Shown: positions 1 through 9,846, counted from the stretch's first letter. The stretch: DNA of 64,000 bases from Chloroherpetonaceae bacterium (GCA_033763895.1 JANRJQ010000014.1:297738-361737); one strand, 5' to 3'. Numbers and translations are program-made. Notes: a model not told the origin generated them from the sequence alone.

Positions 1-162
1 TTGAAAAGATTCTCATAGATTTTTTTAGAGGTTAGTTTGCTTAATCCGTCCAAGAAAATCACATTCTATTTCATTTTGGTTTGAAGCAATTGTTGACAAA
101 CTCTAAACGAAACCCTTTTCAGCTAAATTAAAGAGAGACTCTCCCGCATTCCTTTGAGCGAC

Positions 163-909
163 TTACACCCCAAGCAATTGCGCCGTATTGTATTCCCAAT
201 TCATCCGTGCGATATTCAGCACCGAAACGCCCATTGGGCATTCGGCTTCGCAGGCTTCAGTATTGGTGCAGTGGCCAAAGCCTTCCTTATCCATTTGTTC
301 AACCATTGCCGTAACGCGCTTTGCCGCTTCAACCTTGCCTTGAGGCAATTTTGCCAAATGCGTGATTTTCGCCGAGGTGAATAGCGCAGCACTGCCGTTT
401 TTGCATGTCGCAACGCAGGCTCCGCAGCCTATGCACGCTGCAGAATCGAAGGCTGATTCGGCGACCTCGTGAGAAATTAAAATGTTATTGGCTTCAGGTG
501 CCGAGCCGGTGCTCGCGGAGATGAATCCGCCCACGGCGATAATGCGGTCAAACCCAGAACGGTCAACACGCAAGTCTTTTCGAATCGGAAATCCTTTTGC
601 GCGAAAAGGCTCAATGTTGATATGATCGCCATCGTTGAACGAACGCAAGTGCAATTGACATGTAGTTATCCCGCTGATAGGCCCGTGCGCTTGGCCGTTG
701 ATCATCATTCCGCACTGTCCGCAAATGCCCTCGCGGCAATCGTGATCAAATACTACAGGCCTTTCCCCTTTCTTCACCAATTGAATATTAAGCGCATCGA
801 GCATTTCGAGGAAAGACATATCGGGTTCCATTTTTTCAAGGGTGTAGTCCTTGAATTCCCCTTGCGCTTCCGGGTGAGCTTGTCGCCAAATTTTAAGATG
901 TAGCTTCAT
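163..909 (-). CDS. sdhB: Succinate dehydrogenase/fumarate reductase iron-sulfur subunit
   Basis: This is the electron-transfer subunit of complex II, carrying electrons from the FAD subunit to quinone at the inner face of the membrane. The 248-aa length is normal for type B enzymes. The [2Fe-2S] cysteines are C58, C63, C66 and C84, within DCREGICGQC. A C-terminal ferredoxin domain shows CIGCGACVATC (about 159-169) and a second cluster of C214, C220 and C224 followed by P. The start ATG is preceded by an AAGGAG ribosome site. It is the last gene of a spaced sdhC-sdhA-sdhB set on the minus strand. The 600-bp gap from sdhA holds a small membrane-protein gene and repeats, so co-transcription is likely but not certain. 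Confidence 0.97.
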   Translation of the reverse strand: MKLHLKIWRQAHPEAQGEFKDYTLEKMEPDMSFLEMLDALNIQLVKKGERPVVFDHDCREGICGQCGMMINGQAHGPISGITTCQLHLRSFNDGDHINIEPFRAKGFPIRKDLRVDRSGFDRIIAVGGFISASTGSAPEANNILISHEVAESAFDSAACIGCGACVATCKNGSAALFTSAKITHLAKLPQGKVEAAKRVTAMVEQMDKEGFGHCTNTEACEAECPMGVSVLNIARMNWEYNTAQLLGV

Positions 910-1193
910 TGTTACTCCTTTTACTTCTACTTCAAAAACAAATTCAATTTTCTCTTTTGGTCAAGTCGGGTTGATTGAGCTTGTCGAAATTAACCCGATG
1001 GTTGTCGTGCTCACGGTGGTTTCAACCCTTCAACCACTTCATTTTGTGCGTGCTGAAATTCTGAGATTTCTCGCTTCACTCGAAATGACTTGGTTACTGT
1101 ATGTTGCAAACGACTCGGTGGTTTCGACAAGCCGTGGCCACCTCAATTCTTCGCGCGCTGGAATGAAATATTATTGTCTCGATTTTTCTTATG
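910..1193. repeat. Intergenic repeat mosaic between sdhB and the Pmp3-like gene
   Basis: No gene is visible here. Positions 966-998 form a hairpin with arms TCGGGTT / AACCCGA around the conserved core TTGAGCTTGTCGAA. The same core recurs elsewhere in the window with different arms. Positions 1049-1132 are the left copy of an 84-bp direct repeat (see its own entry). Confidence 0.7.
1049..1132. repeat. 84-bp direct repeat, left copy
   Basis: The segment beginning CGTGCTGAAATTCTGAGA and ending GGTTTCGACAAGC recurs at 1423-1506 with two mismatches by eye (TTCACTCG versus TCCGCTCG in the middle). The pair brackets the small Pmp3-like gene. The ends share sequence with the dispersed TTCGACAAGCTCAA hairpin family. 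Confidence 0.85.
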
Positions 1194-1352
1194 TCAATCC
1201 TTTTGCTTATTCAAAATAATAAGCGCTGCGATCACACCCGGAACCCAACCGCAAAGCGTAAGAATAAACACAATCACAAAACTCCCACAGCCTTTATCGA
1301 CCACAGCAAGCGGCGGAAATATTATTGAGAGGATGACTCTGATGAGACTCAT
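1194..1352 (-). CDS. Pmp3/YqaE family small membrane protein (UPF0057)
   Basis: This 52-aa protein begins MSLIRVILSIIFPPLAVVDK and consists of two hydrophobic helices (about residues 3-18 and 24-47) joined by a KGCGS turn, ending LIILNKQKD. That is the Pmp3/YqaE (UPF0057) layout: an N-terminal FPPLAV element, then a glycine-rich turn and a GxxPGxIxAL second helix. Known members are stress-induced membrane proteolipids that affect membrane potential; nothing here shows the role in this organism. It lies between sdhA and sdhB on the same strand and is bracketed by 84-bp direct repeats, so it may have been inserted there. Confidence 0.85.
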   Translation of the reverse strand: MSLIRVILSIIFPPLAVVDKGCGSFVIVFILTLCGWVPGVIAALIILNKQKD

Positions 1353-1422
1353 TTTACTTGAATGGCTATCTTTTTTTCAATTCGATCGGTGGATTCTTCA
1401 CTTCATCCCCTTCGTTTTGGTA

Positions 1423-1506
1423 CGTGCTGAAATTCTGAGATTTCTCGCTCCGCTCGAAATGACTTGGTTACTGTATGTTGCAAACGACTCGGTGGTTTCG
1501 ACAAGC
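1423..1506. repeat. 84-bp direct repeat, right copy
   Basis: Near-identical partner of 1049-1132. Its right end runs into a full GGTGGTT / AACCACC hairpin (1491-1515) that stops just before the end of sdhA. Confidence 0.85.
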
Positions 1507-1515
1507 TCAACCACC
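1491..1515. repeat. Dispersed GGTGGTT...AACCACC hairpin
   Basis: A 25-bp imperfect palindrome with 7-bp arms around TTCGACAAGCTCAA, immediately 3' of sdhA. Other copies lie at 3614-3638, 3752-3776, 39890-39914, 40079-40103 and 41678-41702. It could form an RNA hairpin in either direction. Confidence 0.8.
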
Positions 1516-1522
1516 TCGAATT

Positions 1523-3547
1523 TTACTTATACGACCGTTCAGCGAGTTTCACCGCTTCGAACTCGAGCGACTCGCGATGCAGAATCGGTCCGTTACCTTT
1601 ATTCCACTCCCACGCTGAAATAAAGCGATAGCTGTCATCATTGCGCTTGGCTTCGCCTTCGCCGGTTTGGAATTCATCGCGGAAATGCGCCCCACACGAT
1701 TCTTCACGCGTAAGGGCATCGAAGCACATCAGTTCACCAATTTCAAAGTAATCCGCCACGCGCCCCGCTTTTTCCAATTCCACATTCATTGTATCCGGAT
1801 TTTCAGGAACCATCAAGCGGGTATAGAATTCGTCTTTGAGTTTTCGAATCTCGCGAATCGCGGTTTCAAGCCCTACGCGGTTGCGCGAAAGTCCGCAGTA
1901 GTTATACAGCAGCTTCCCGAGTTCCTTATGAAATTCTTCCGCCGTTTTATCGCCTTTGATTGCGACAAACCGATTTAATTGCGCGCGAACTGCCGCCTCA
2001 GCTTCATCAAACACGGGATCTTTCGTGCTCACCAAAGGCGTCTTCAATTGTTTCGAGAGAAAATTGGGAAGCGTGTATGGCAGAATGAAGTAGCCATCCA
2101 CGGAGGCTTGCAAGAGTGAATTGGCGCCTAATCGGTTTGCGCCGTGGTCGGCAAAGTTGGCTTCTCCGGCGGCGAAAAGGCCGGGGATGGTGGTTTGCAA
2201 ATCGTAATCGACCCACAAGCCACCCATCGTAAAATGTGCTGAAGGTGAAATCTTCATCGGCTCTTCATACGCATCGATGCCGGTGATTTTGCGGTACATA
2301 TCAAAGAGATTTCCATACTTTTCGGCAATCTTCTTTTTGCCTTGCGCTTTAATGGCGGCGGAGAAATCGAGATAAACGGCATTCTTTTGCGGCCCTACAC
2401 CAAAGCCGGCATCAATGCGCTCTTTTGCGGCACGCGATGAAATATCGCGCGGGGCAAGATTACCAAACGAGGGATATCGCCGCTCGAGATAATAGTCGCG
2501 GTCTTCTTCCGGAATTTGATTCGGATGTCGGCTTTCATCCTTTTTCTTCGGGACCCAAATTCGCCCGTCATTCCGAAGCGATTCAGACATTAATGTAAGT
2601 TTCGATTGATGTTCACCCATTTGCGGCAGCGATGTCGGGTGGAATTGAATCCAACTCGGCGAAGCCATAAACGCGCCCTTTTTGTGCGCTCGCCAAATCG
2701 CCGAAGCATTGCAACCCATTGCAAGCGTAGAGAGGTAGTAGATTTTTCCGTATCCGCCGGTCGCCAATATGACGGCGTGCGCCGCGTGCCGCTCGATTTC
2801 ACCGGTAATCAAATTGCGAGCAATCACCCCAACGGCACGACCATCGGAGAGGACGAGATCGAGCATTTCATGACTGTGATTCAATTTCACTGTGCCCGCA
2901 CCGACTTGTCGCATCAGGGCTTGATAGGCACCGAGCAATAATTGCTGTCCGGTTTGCCCGCGGGCATAAAAGGTACGGCTGACTTGCACACCGCCGAAAG
3001 AACGGTTATTGAGATAGCCGCCGTATTCGCGAGCGAAGGGCACGCCTTGCGCCACAGCTTGATCGATGAGCAGCTGCGAGCACTCGGCAAGCCGATACAC
3101 ATTGGCTTCGCGGGCGCGGAAGTCGCCGCCCTTGAGTGTATCGTAAAACATTCGAAAAATGCTATCGCCATCGTTCTTATAATTTTTGCAGGCGTTCACA
3201 CCGCCTTGAGCGGCCACGCTGTGCGCGCGCCGCGGGGAGTCTTGAAAGCAGAAGGATGTGACATTGTACCCCATTTCCCCAAGCGAGGCCGCGGCAGAAG
3301 CGCCGGCGAGTCCGGTACCGATGACAATGACATTGAGTTTTTTTCGATTAGCGGGGCTGACAAGTCCGGCGTGGTCTTTAAAGTATTGCCACTTTTTTTC
3401 CAAGTCGCCGGGCGGAATTTGCGCGGCAATCGGTTTGCCTTCGGTGATTCCGAATTCCGGATATTTTAATTCGAGCGGGGTGTTTTCGCGAAGTGCTTCA
3501 ATAGAAGCCTTGCGTTCTACGGTTTCGGGTGTATTTAATGCGGCCAC
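1523..3547 (-). CDS. sdhA: Succinate dehydrogenase/fumarate reductase flavoprotein subunit
   Basis: This FAD subunit of complex II oxidises succinate to fumarate. The 674-aa protein has the FAD-binding fold at [14 protein letters not shown] (about 74-88). H109 in the HSVAAQGG motif is the usual site of covalent FAD attachment. It also has an active-site HPTSLP segment, an [14 protein letters not shown] capping element and [19 protein letters not shown] in the second FAD-contact region. The length and the insertions fit the type B (Bacteroides/Bacillus-like) form. The start is a GTG with a strong AGGAGG site about 7 nt upstream, chosen because the protein then begins [10 protein letters not shown]. 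It lies between sdhC and sdhB. Confidence 0.97.
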   Translation of the reverse strand: MAALNTPETVERKASIEALRENTPLELKYPEFGITEGKPIAAQIPPGDLEKKWQYFKDHAGLVSPANRKKLNVIVIGTGLAGASAAASLGEMGYNVTSFCFQDSPRRAHSVAAQGGVNACKNYKNDGDSIFRMFYDTLKGGDFRAREANVYRLAECSQLLIDQAVAQGVPFAREYGGYLNNRSFGGVQVSRTFYARGQTGQQLLLGAYQALMRQVGAGTVKLNHSHEMLDLVLSDGRAVGVIARNLITGEIERHAAHAVILATGGYGKIYYLSTLAMGCNASAIWRAHKKGAFMASPSWIQFHPTSLPQMGEHQSKLTLMSESLRNDGRIWVPKKKDESRHPNQIPEEDRDYYLERRYPSFGNLAPRDISSRAAKERIDAGFGVGPQKNAVYLDFSAAIKAQGKKKIAEKYGNLFDMYRKITGIDAYEEPMKISPSAHFTMGGLWVDYDLQTTIPGLFAAGEANFADHGANRLGANSLLQASVDGYFILPYTLPNFLSKQLKTPLVSTKDPVFDEAEAAVRAQLNRFVAIKGDKTAEEFHKELGKLLYNYCGLSRNRVGLETAIREIRKLKDEFYTRLMVPENPDTMNVELEKAGRVADYFEIGELMCFDALTREESCGAHFRDEFQTGEGEAKRNDDSYRFISAWEWNKGNGPILHRESLEFEAVKLAERSYK

Positions 3548-4009
3548 GGTGTACTCCTCCTGTGGTTTAGTGTTTTGGCAATGCTTTGCCGTTCAAAGTG
3601 TCCTTTTTTTCTTGGTGGTTGAGCTTGTCGAAACCACCGTCAATAACCCTTTCATGTCATTCCCGCAAGTCGCTACTGCGACGCGTCGGGAATCGGTGTG
3701 CCCTACATGTCATTCCGGCTTGTCCGGAATCTGCGAGCCCTTCATCTTTATGGTGGTTGAGCCAGTCGAAACCACCTTACAATTTTTCTTTTCTCTTGGT
3801 GCTCTTTGTGGCTTTTCTCTGCGTCCTCCGTGTTATTGAATTACAAACACAAAGTTCACAAAGGAAGAACTCAAAGGACACTGAGAATTAATCAATTAAA
3901 AAAAAAGACATAGCGACTTTTTCATACAATTTTCTCATCACCTCTGTGGTTTTGATAAGCCGAGGCTACTTCTAATTGCCTCGTGCAGGATTACACAGTC
4001 CTTAACTTC
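3548..4009. repeat. Repeat-filled gap between sdhC and sdhA
   Basis: 462 bases without a convincing gene. They hold two GGTGGTT-core-AACCACC hairpins (3614-3638 and 3752-3776), a GTCATTCCGGC / GTCCGGAAT inverted element at 3709-3730, a related GTCATTCCCGC...GTCGGGAAT element near 3656-3693, and a decayed hairpin near 3948-3971. All belong to families found again at 39.8-41.8 kb. Confidence 0.75.
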
Positions 4010-4726
4010 CTATTTCACCTGCAAAAACGAGAGCACCTTCTCTTGATGCTGAACAAAGAAGACATAAATCGGAATGATGGTGAAGCCGCCGGCAATGATG
4101 ACGGTATAGGCCACGCCGGCGAATTTCACGGCATTGACATACTTAGGATGATATAGCCCCAAGGTTCGCACTGCGCTGTAAACGCCGTGCAAAAGATGAT
4201 ATCCCATTGCAATCATCGAGACGACATAAAGCACCACATACCAACCGTTGGCGAATAAATTCACAACCGCGCTGTATAAATCCTTTCGACCCCACGCATC
4301 AAGTGGCATTGCGGTGAACTTGTAGTAATACCAGAAGTTTTGGAAGTGAACCACAATGAACACAAAGAGAACCGTCCCTAAAACGCCCATCGAGCGGCTA
4401 TACCACGGGCTGACTTTACTGCGGCTATCGTGCGTGTAATTTCCGCCCGATTTGCGATTGTAAATCGTAATGACCACGGCATAAATGGCATGCGCCAAAA
4501 TGCTGAGATACAGCACAATCGAGACCACTTTAATCAGTGGGTTACCGGAAAGCAGTTGAGAATAGGCGTTGAATTGTTCTTGCGCGTGTTCTTTTGGCAA
4601 GAAGAGTTGAAGGTTTCCAAGGAGATGAATCACAAGGAAAACACAGAGGAAGAGACCCGTAAGGGCCATTACGAGTTTGCGAAGAAGCGTCAGCTGAATC
4701 ATACTACGGTGCTGATAAGTTGGCAA
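4010..4726 (-). CDS. sdhC: Succinate dehydrogenase cytochrome b membrane anchor (type B)
   Basis: A single-subunit diheme membrane anchor that passes electrons from SdhB to the quinone pool. The protein has five hydrophobic helices. Histidines in IHLLGNL, LAHAIYA, VVHFQNFW and GYHLLHG are placed as expected for bis-histidine ligation of two hemes. The listed start is a TTG (MPTYQHRS); the in-frame ATG at 4702 (MIQLTLLRK) is equally plausible because neither has a clear ribosome site. It is first in the sdhC-sdhA-sdhB order, and its upstream region (4727-4966) is the likely promoter area. Confidence 0.92.
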   Translation of the reverse strand: MPTYQHRSMIQLTLLRKLVMALTGLFLCVFLVIHLLGNLQLFLPKEHAQEQFNAYSQLLSGNPLIKVVSIVLYLSILAHAIYAVVITIYNRKSGGNYTHDSRSKVSPWYSRSMGVLGTVLFVFIVVHFQNFWYYYKFTAMPLDAWGRKDLYSAVVNLFANGWYVVLYVVSMIAMGYHLLHGVYSAVRTLGLYHPKYVNAVKFAGVAYTVIIAGGFTIIPIYVFFVQHQEKVLSFLQVK

Positions 4727-4966
4727 TGCGCGCCCGCATTGTCTCCGCTAAAAAGTCGGGAAAAGGGACATTCTGAAACGGGTGTTAGACTTCGCAAGGA
4801 AATCGCACAATGATTTCAGGTTCATTTTTAACAGAGAAGAAAATTACTTCATAACTGCTATAAACGTACGGAAATGGATTGGGGTGTGCAAGTTTGTTTT
4901 TTGCTTTTCAAAATTGATTAACAATTATTACATTAAATAATCTCGATTAACAAAACATTTCCACCT

Positions 4967-5719
4967 ATGACCTGCACACCACGACAATTAGAGAAGATAG
5001 AAGAATTACGCTGTAAAAATCCTTTAAGCGAAACCCAACCTTTTCCTACAAAAGGAAAGCTAAAAGCCAACATGAATCTTTCCCTTAGAGACTTAAAACA
5101 AAGACTTAAACAAAGTGGTGGGAAAGAAGTCCGAGCTTACATATTAAAGACTTTTGATTGGAAAGGAGAAACTCTTATTCAATATGGTTCAGGACCTAAC
5201 TTTCAGGGAGGATTGATTACACTTTCTACATGTAAGCATCACATGCGAACTTATTATTCATCAACTGATTGGGTCGGTAATTGGGTTTTAGGCAAAATGA
5301 AAAAGAGTGTTGGTGAAAATGCTTTATTTTATTTGATGAAAGTAGCTCACGCTTATGATTCACAATATGACTATTGGCAAAGTTTAGATGAAAACGTAAA
5401 GAAAGCAAAAAACTCGCGTTATAATATCCTTGGCGATGCATTTGAACCTAAACGAGATGTATTATCCGGAAATGCGAGATATACCCCTAATAATTATTAC
5501 AAACCCCATACTAAACACTCACACTATAACGGGTGGGAAAATGATATTGAATATAAAAGCAGAACTCGTTATACATCAATTTTAGTTGGTGATGTTAATA
5601 ATAGTTTTCTTTGGACAAGCCCCAAGATATATTTTCATTCAAACAAGAATAACACAAGAGGGGACAACAAATGTTCTATGGATGAATTTATTGATTGTCT
5701 TTTCAATACGCCACTTTAA
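4967..5719 (+). CDS. Nmad2-like nucleotide-modification-associated protein
   Basis: A 250-aa cytosolic protein with no signal peptide or membrane segment. After a charged 60-aa N-terminus it shows RAYILKTFDW, YGSGPNFQGGLITLSTCKHH and a following DWVGNWVLG. It then continues FYLMKVAHAYDSQYDYW and ends with TSILVGDVNNSFLWTSPKIYF. This order (GxxPNPF-like turn, TLxTCK, GDWVxG, YxMKV, YW, ILxS..FxYF) is what I remember of the Nmad2 family, predicted to recognise or help make modified bases. The assignment rests on pattern memory. A broken cytosine-5 methyltransferase follows, so it may have worked with that enzyme. The base composition is AT-rich like the rest of the island. Confidence 0.55.
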   Translation: MTCTPRQLEKIEELRCKNPLSETQPFPTKGKLKANMNLSLRDLKQRLKQSGGKEVRAYILKTFDWKGETLIQYGSGPNFQGGLITLSTCKHHMRTYYSSTDWVGNWVLGKMKKSVGENALFYLMKVAHAYDSQYDYWQSLDENVKKAKNSRYNILGDAFEPKRDVLSGNARYTPNNYYKPHTKHSHYNGWENDIEYKSRTRYTSILVGDVNNSFLWTSPKIYFHSNKNNTRGDNKCSMDEFIDCLFNTPL

Positions 5720-5758
5720 TCCAATATTTAAATTGACATGTTTTTTTTGCTTGTTTAC

Positions 5759-6260
5759 ATGATAGAAGCTAAAAAAACGAGTTAAAAGCAATTGATTTCT
5801 TTTGCGGTGCTGGGGGTTTTTCTGAAGGATTCAGGCAGATGGGATATGAGATATTTTATAGTTTTGACTATTGGAAACCTGCCATAGACACTTTTAATTA
5901 AAATTTTTAATCTAAACTGTGAAATAAAGAATATATTAGATTTTAAATATTTAATTGATGAAATTGAAAATTTACCGAAAACAGAAATCATCATTGTAAT
6001 TCCGCCTTGTGTAAGTTTTTCAAGTTCAAATAAGTCTGGTAATTCATATAAGTCTTTAGGGGTTGAACTAACGGAAATATTTTTTAGAATTATTGCTGTA
6101 AATAAATATCAGCCTAATTCAGTTCTTAAGGCTGGGTTTATGGAGAACGTAGAAAACTCAAAAGGTATTTGCAGACCGCATATACTTTTAAGGACTTAGG
6201 GCTTACTGAGTGTGCAAATAAAAATAGAATTGCCCTCCTTAAATTTCTATACACCGATAA
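5759..6260 (+). pseudogene. Decayed DNA cytosine-5 methyltransferase
   Basis: Fragments of a C5 methyltransferase can be read in several frames. Motif I is IDFFCGAGGFSEGF at about 5790-5831. The catalytic motif IV is IPPCVSFSSSNKSG at about 6000-6040 and keeps the PPC cysteine. Motif VI is FMENVENS at about 6139-6162. The frame is lost at a run of seven A near 5771 (no start codon in frame with motif I), again near 5896-5915 (TTTTAATTAAAATTTTTAAT), and a stop follows at about 6199. The usual C-terminal target-recognition part and motifs IX-X cannot be found before 6434. It is therefore dead unless the assembly carries errors at these homopolymers. Confidence 0.85.
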
Positions 6261-6433
6261 TAATTCACTTCATTTATTAATTCTACTTTATTCGATTCTT
6301 ATATTTTTAATAATTTTATTTACTGGCGAAAGAATAACGAGTTTATCTAATTTTCCTATACAAACCAGATTCGGAATAAAACCTCTTTCCCTCCAATAAC
6401 AAATGTGAATTAATTAAGATACTTATAAATACA

Positions 6434-9400
6434 ATGAAAGAACCTGTAATTACTAAAAGTGTTATTAGCATTAGAGATAACTTTTCTAATGGCAGTGTTG
6501 GCGACTTCTTAGTTGACAACATTGTAAACAACTCTAACCTTTCCTTTGTTACTGCATATTTTACCATTTACGCCTACGAAAAACTTAAACCCCAACTTGA
6601 TAATGTTAATTCTTTAAGACTTCTTTTTGGCGAACCTCGCTTTATAAAAAGTGTGGCTTCTTCTACAGAAGCAAAGAATTACAAAATAGAGGATGATAAA
6701 CTTGTTATTCCTGTTGAGAATAGACTTCAACAAAAAGTTATAGCCAAACAATGTTCAAACTGGATAAGAGAGAAGGTTGAAATTAAATCTATGGTGCGGC
6801 CTGACTTTTTGCACGGCAAACTCTATCATATAGAAAAACCTAATGGCGTGGAGGAGGCTATTACAGGAAGTTCCAATTTTACTGTGAATGGTCTTGGATT
6901 AGGTGCTCATCCAAACATAGAACTTAACCTAGTGGTTAACGACCGCAGGGATTTAACTGACTTAAAAGAATGGTTTGACAAATTATGGAATAATGAAATG
7001 GAAGATGTTGAGGTGGAAGATGTAAAAGAGCAAGTTCTTAAATACATAGAACTTCTTCATCGTGACAATAGCCCTGAATTTGTCTATTACAAAACTTTAT
7101 TCCACATCTTTGAACAATATTTGAATGAAACAGATACTTCGGGACTTTATGACATTAAAGCCAATCTATACGATTCAGAAATTTGGAAAACCCTTTTTAC
7201 TTTTCAACAGCACGGAGTTAGAGGAGCAATCAATAAGATCTTAAAATACAATGGTTGTATCATTGCTGACAGTGTGGGTTTGGGTAAAACCTATGAAGCA
7301 TTAGCGGTAATCAAGTATTTCGAAATGCTTAACTATCGCATTTTGGTTTTAACGCCCAAAAAATTGCGAGACAACTGGACTATTTATCAAGCTCATAAAG
7401 GACATACCTTAAACCCTTTCCCCAAAGACCGTTTTTCATATACTGTAATGTATCATACCGATTTAAGCCGTGAAATAGGTTTTACAGAAGCGGACAACAT
7501 TGATTTATCGAATTTCAATTGGGGAGCTTACGACTTGGTGGTAATCGATGAAAGTCACAATTTTAGGAATAATAAAAAGGGAAAGAAAGATGAGGAAGGT
7601 AACACTATTCGTAAAAGCCGTTACGAAAGATTGATGCAAGACATCATACTTGGTGGTAAAAAAACAAAAGTGCTTTTACTAAGTGCTACTCCGGTTAACA
7701 ACGAATTGAAAGACCTACGGAATCAATTAATGTATATCACAGCAGAAAATGACAATGCGTTTGCAGGTGATGATGACGGAAGATTAGGTATTGAAAGTAT
7801 TGCCGAATTGCTTAAACAATCTCAAGTACGATTTACCAATTGGGCTAAGGCGAGAATGAAGGAAGAACGAACAACAAGAGATTTGTTAAATAATTTGGAT
7901 TCTGCTTTCTTTAAGTTGTTAGATGCTTTAACCATTGCCCGTTCAAGAAAACACATTACTAAATACTACAAATCAGAAATGGAAAGAATTGGTGGGTTTC
8001 CAGAACACGAACCTGTTCTTTCAATTTACCCTGAAATTGACACTGCACATAAATTCCTTTCATATGATAAACTCAATGAGAAAATAAGCAAATACAAGCT
8101 GGTTCACTTTACACCAAGTTCATTTGTATTGCCCGAACACAAAGCGTTGTATGAAGATAAAGTAATGAAAAAATCCGGGCCTTCAGCCGTAAAAATGTTC
8201 TCGCAGGAACTACGTGAAAGTTATTTAATTGGAATGATGAAAGTTAATTTCATGAAACGCTTGGAAAGTTCCATCTATTCTTTCAGAGAAACACTGCAAC
8301 GAACAATCAACCGAATAGAAAACTTAGAAAAACGCATTGACCGTTTCCAAAAATACAAAGATGATAACCCAGATTTAGAAATGGAAGAAGTAGAGATTGA
8401 TGCCATTGAAGATGATGAATTACGAGAAGCATTTGAGGTAGGTGAAAAGCTTACTTTCAAAATGAGTCACCTGCAATTAAAGGAATGGAGAGCAGCAATG
8501 CAGGAAGACAAAGACCAATTGTATGAATTACTGTTGAGAGCAAAAGATGTAGAACCTATACGCGATGCAAAACTTAAAGTATTAAAATCTTTAATTAAGA
8601 AGAAGGTTCAAAATCCTACAATTACCAAAACCGGTACTGAAAATAAAAAAGTAATTGTATTTACAGCCTTTGCAGACACCGCCAAATATCTTTATGAGCA
8701 CTTAGAGCAATGGGCAAAAGAAGAATTAAGAGTAAACATAGCTATGGTTACAGGAGGCAATGAAAACAAAACGACTTTCAAGCCAAAAGGCTTTTCAGAA
8801 AACACAGAGTTCAATCACATACTCACCAACTTTTCCCCAATAAGCAAAAAGCGTAGTTCTCAAAAAACAATGCCAAAAGATTCGGATGGTGAAATTGATA
8901 TTCTCATTGCCACCGATTGTATCAGCGAAGGACAAAATTTGCAAGATTGCGATTACTTGGTGAACTATGATATTCACTGGAATCCCGTTCGTATCATTCA
9001 GCGTTTTGGACGTATAGACCGTATCGGTTCAATCAATCAAAAAGTTCATTTGGTAAACTTTTGGCCAACCAAAGACCTTGACAATTACATTAAACTAAAA
9101 TCACGGGTTGAGGCAAGAATGGCCTTAGTTGATATTAGCGGAACAAACGAGGATAATATCCTGAACACTGAGCAGATTCGTGAATTAATAGAAGATGATT
9201 TAAAATTTCGCGATAAACAGTTGAAACGCTTACAGGAAGAAGTTCTTGATATGGACGAACTGAATGAAGGCGGTGTCTCTTTAAGTAATTTCTCATTAGA
9301 CGATTTCCGAATGGACTTGCTCAACTTCATTGAAGCAAATCGAAAACAATTGGAAACTGCACCTTTGGGTATTTATGCTTTAGTTCCTCATACAGTGGAA

Positions 9401-9844
9401 GCTTCTTTATTTAATCCCGATGCAACGGATGTCGTAAAACCCGGTGTAATATTTTGCTTGCGTCAATTGGGCGATAGTGCAGGAAACGAAAAGGTAAATC
9501 CTTTGCAACCATATTTCTTAGTTTATGTTCGCAATGACGGTACCGTTCGTTACAACTTTACACACCCAAAACAAATACTAGACATCTACCGCTTGCTTTG
9601 CACAGGCAAGAGTGAGCCGATTCAGGAATTATGCGATTTGTTTAATGAAGAAACCAACAACGGATTAAACACAAGCCAATATGCGGCTTTGCTCGCTGAA
9701 GCTGTAAAGGAGATTACAAGCACTTTCAAGAAAAAGAATTTAGGTATGCTTTCAGGTAGCCGCAGCGCAACCATCATTCCACAAGAAAAACAAATTGATC
9801 GCGCAAATCAATTTGAACTCATTACTTGGTTGTTATTAAAATAA
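6434..9844 (+). CDS. PLD-nuclease/SNF2-family helicase fusion
   Basis: A 1136-aa protein with two clear parts. The N-terminus (about 30-170) is phospholipase D-like, with HGKLYHIEK near residue 126 and TGSSNFT near 144, the HxK...SxN pattern of PLD nucleases such as those fused to helicases. Next comes a superfamily 2 helicase core: Walker A ADSVGLGKT (about 277-286), DESH box (about 369), SATPVNN motif III (about 418), ATDCISEGQNL motif V (about 824) and QRFGRIDRIGS motif VI (about 855). The middle has a long charged, probably coiled-coil insert (about 600-690). It is the first gene of a three-gene operon, 2 bases before the next start. It resembles DrmD-type helicases of DISARM and helicases of other modification systems. 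Confidence 0.88.
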   Translation: MKEPVITKSVISIRDNFSNGSVGDFLVDNIVNNSNLSFVTAYFTIYAYEKLKPQLDNVNSLRLLFGEPRFIKSVASSTEAKNYKIEDDKLVIPVENRLQQKVIAKQCSNWIREKVEIKSMVRPDFLHGKLYHIEKPNGVEEAITGSSNFTVNGLGLGAHPNIELNLVVNDRRDLTDLKEWFDKLWNNEMEDVEVEDVKEQVLKYIELLHRDNSPEFVYYKTLFHIFEQYLNETDTSGLYDIKANLYDSEIWKTLFTFQQHGVRGAINKILKYNGCIIADSVGLGKTYEALAVIKYFEMLNYRILVLTPKKLRDNWTIYQAHKGHTLNPFPKDRFSYTVMYHTDLSREIGFTEADNIDLSNFNWGAYDLVVIDESHNFRNNKKGKKDEEGNTIRKSRYERLMQDIILGGKKTKVLLLSATPVNNELKDLRNQLMYITAENDNAFAGDDDGRLGIESIAELLKQSQVRFTNWAKARMKEERTTRDLLNNLDSAFFKLLDALTIARSRKHITKYYKSEMERIGGFPEHEPVLSIYPEIDTAHKFLSYDKLNEKISKYKLVHFTPSSFVLPEHKALYEDKVMKKSGPSAVKMFSQELRESYLIGMMKVNFMKRLESSIYSFRETLQRTINRIENLEKRIDRFQKYKDDNPDLEMEEVEIDAIEDDELREAFEVGEKLTFKMSHLQLKEWRAAMQEDKDQLYELLLRAKDVEPIRDAKLKVLKSLIKKKVQNPTITKTGTENKKVIVFTAFADTAKYLYEHLEQWAKEELRVNIAMVTGGNENKTTFKPKGFSENTEFNHILTNFSPISKKRSSQKTMPKDSDGEIDILIATDCISEGQNLQDCDYLVNYDIHWNPVRIIQRFGRIDRIGSINQKVHLVNFWPTKDLDNYIKLKSRVEARMALVDISGTNEDNILNTEQIRELIEDDLKFRDKQLKRLQEEVLDMDELNEGGVSLSNFSLDDFRMDLLNFIEANRKQLETAPLGIYALVPHTVEASLFNPDATDVVKPGVIFCLRQLGDSAGNEKVNPLQPYFLVYVRNDGTVRYNFTHPKQILDIYRLLCTGKSEPIQELCDLFNEETNNGLNTSQYAALLAEAVKEITSTFKKKNLGMLSGSRSATIIPQEKQIDRANQFELITWLLLK

Positions 9845-9846
9845 AA

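Noticed and set aside
154..384. Plus-strand open frame opposite sdhB
   Set aside because: It is the shadow of the sdhB coding sequence and has no family match or ribosome site.
1090..1623. Plus-strand open frame of 177 codons across repeats, the Pmp3 gene and the end of sdhA
   Set aside because: It is composed of repeat DNA and antisense of two real genes; the frame is open by chance.
3258..3839. Long plus-strand frame over the start of sdhA and into the repeats
   Set aside because: Antisense to sdhA for its first half and repeat DNA for the rest; no protein-like composition.
6169..6399. Apparent 76-aa gene
   Set aside because: Its start overlaps the decayed methyltransferase and reads like its out-of-frame continuation; the second half is low-complexity hydrophobic.
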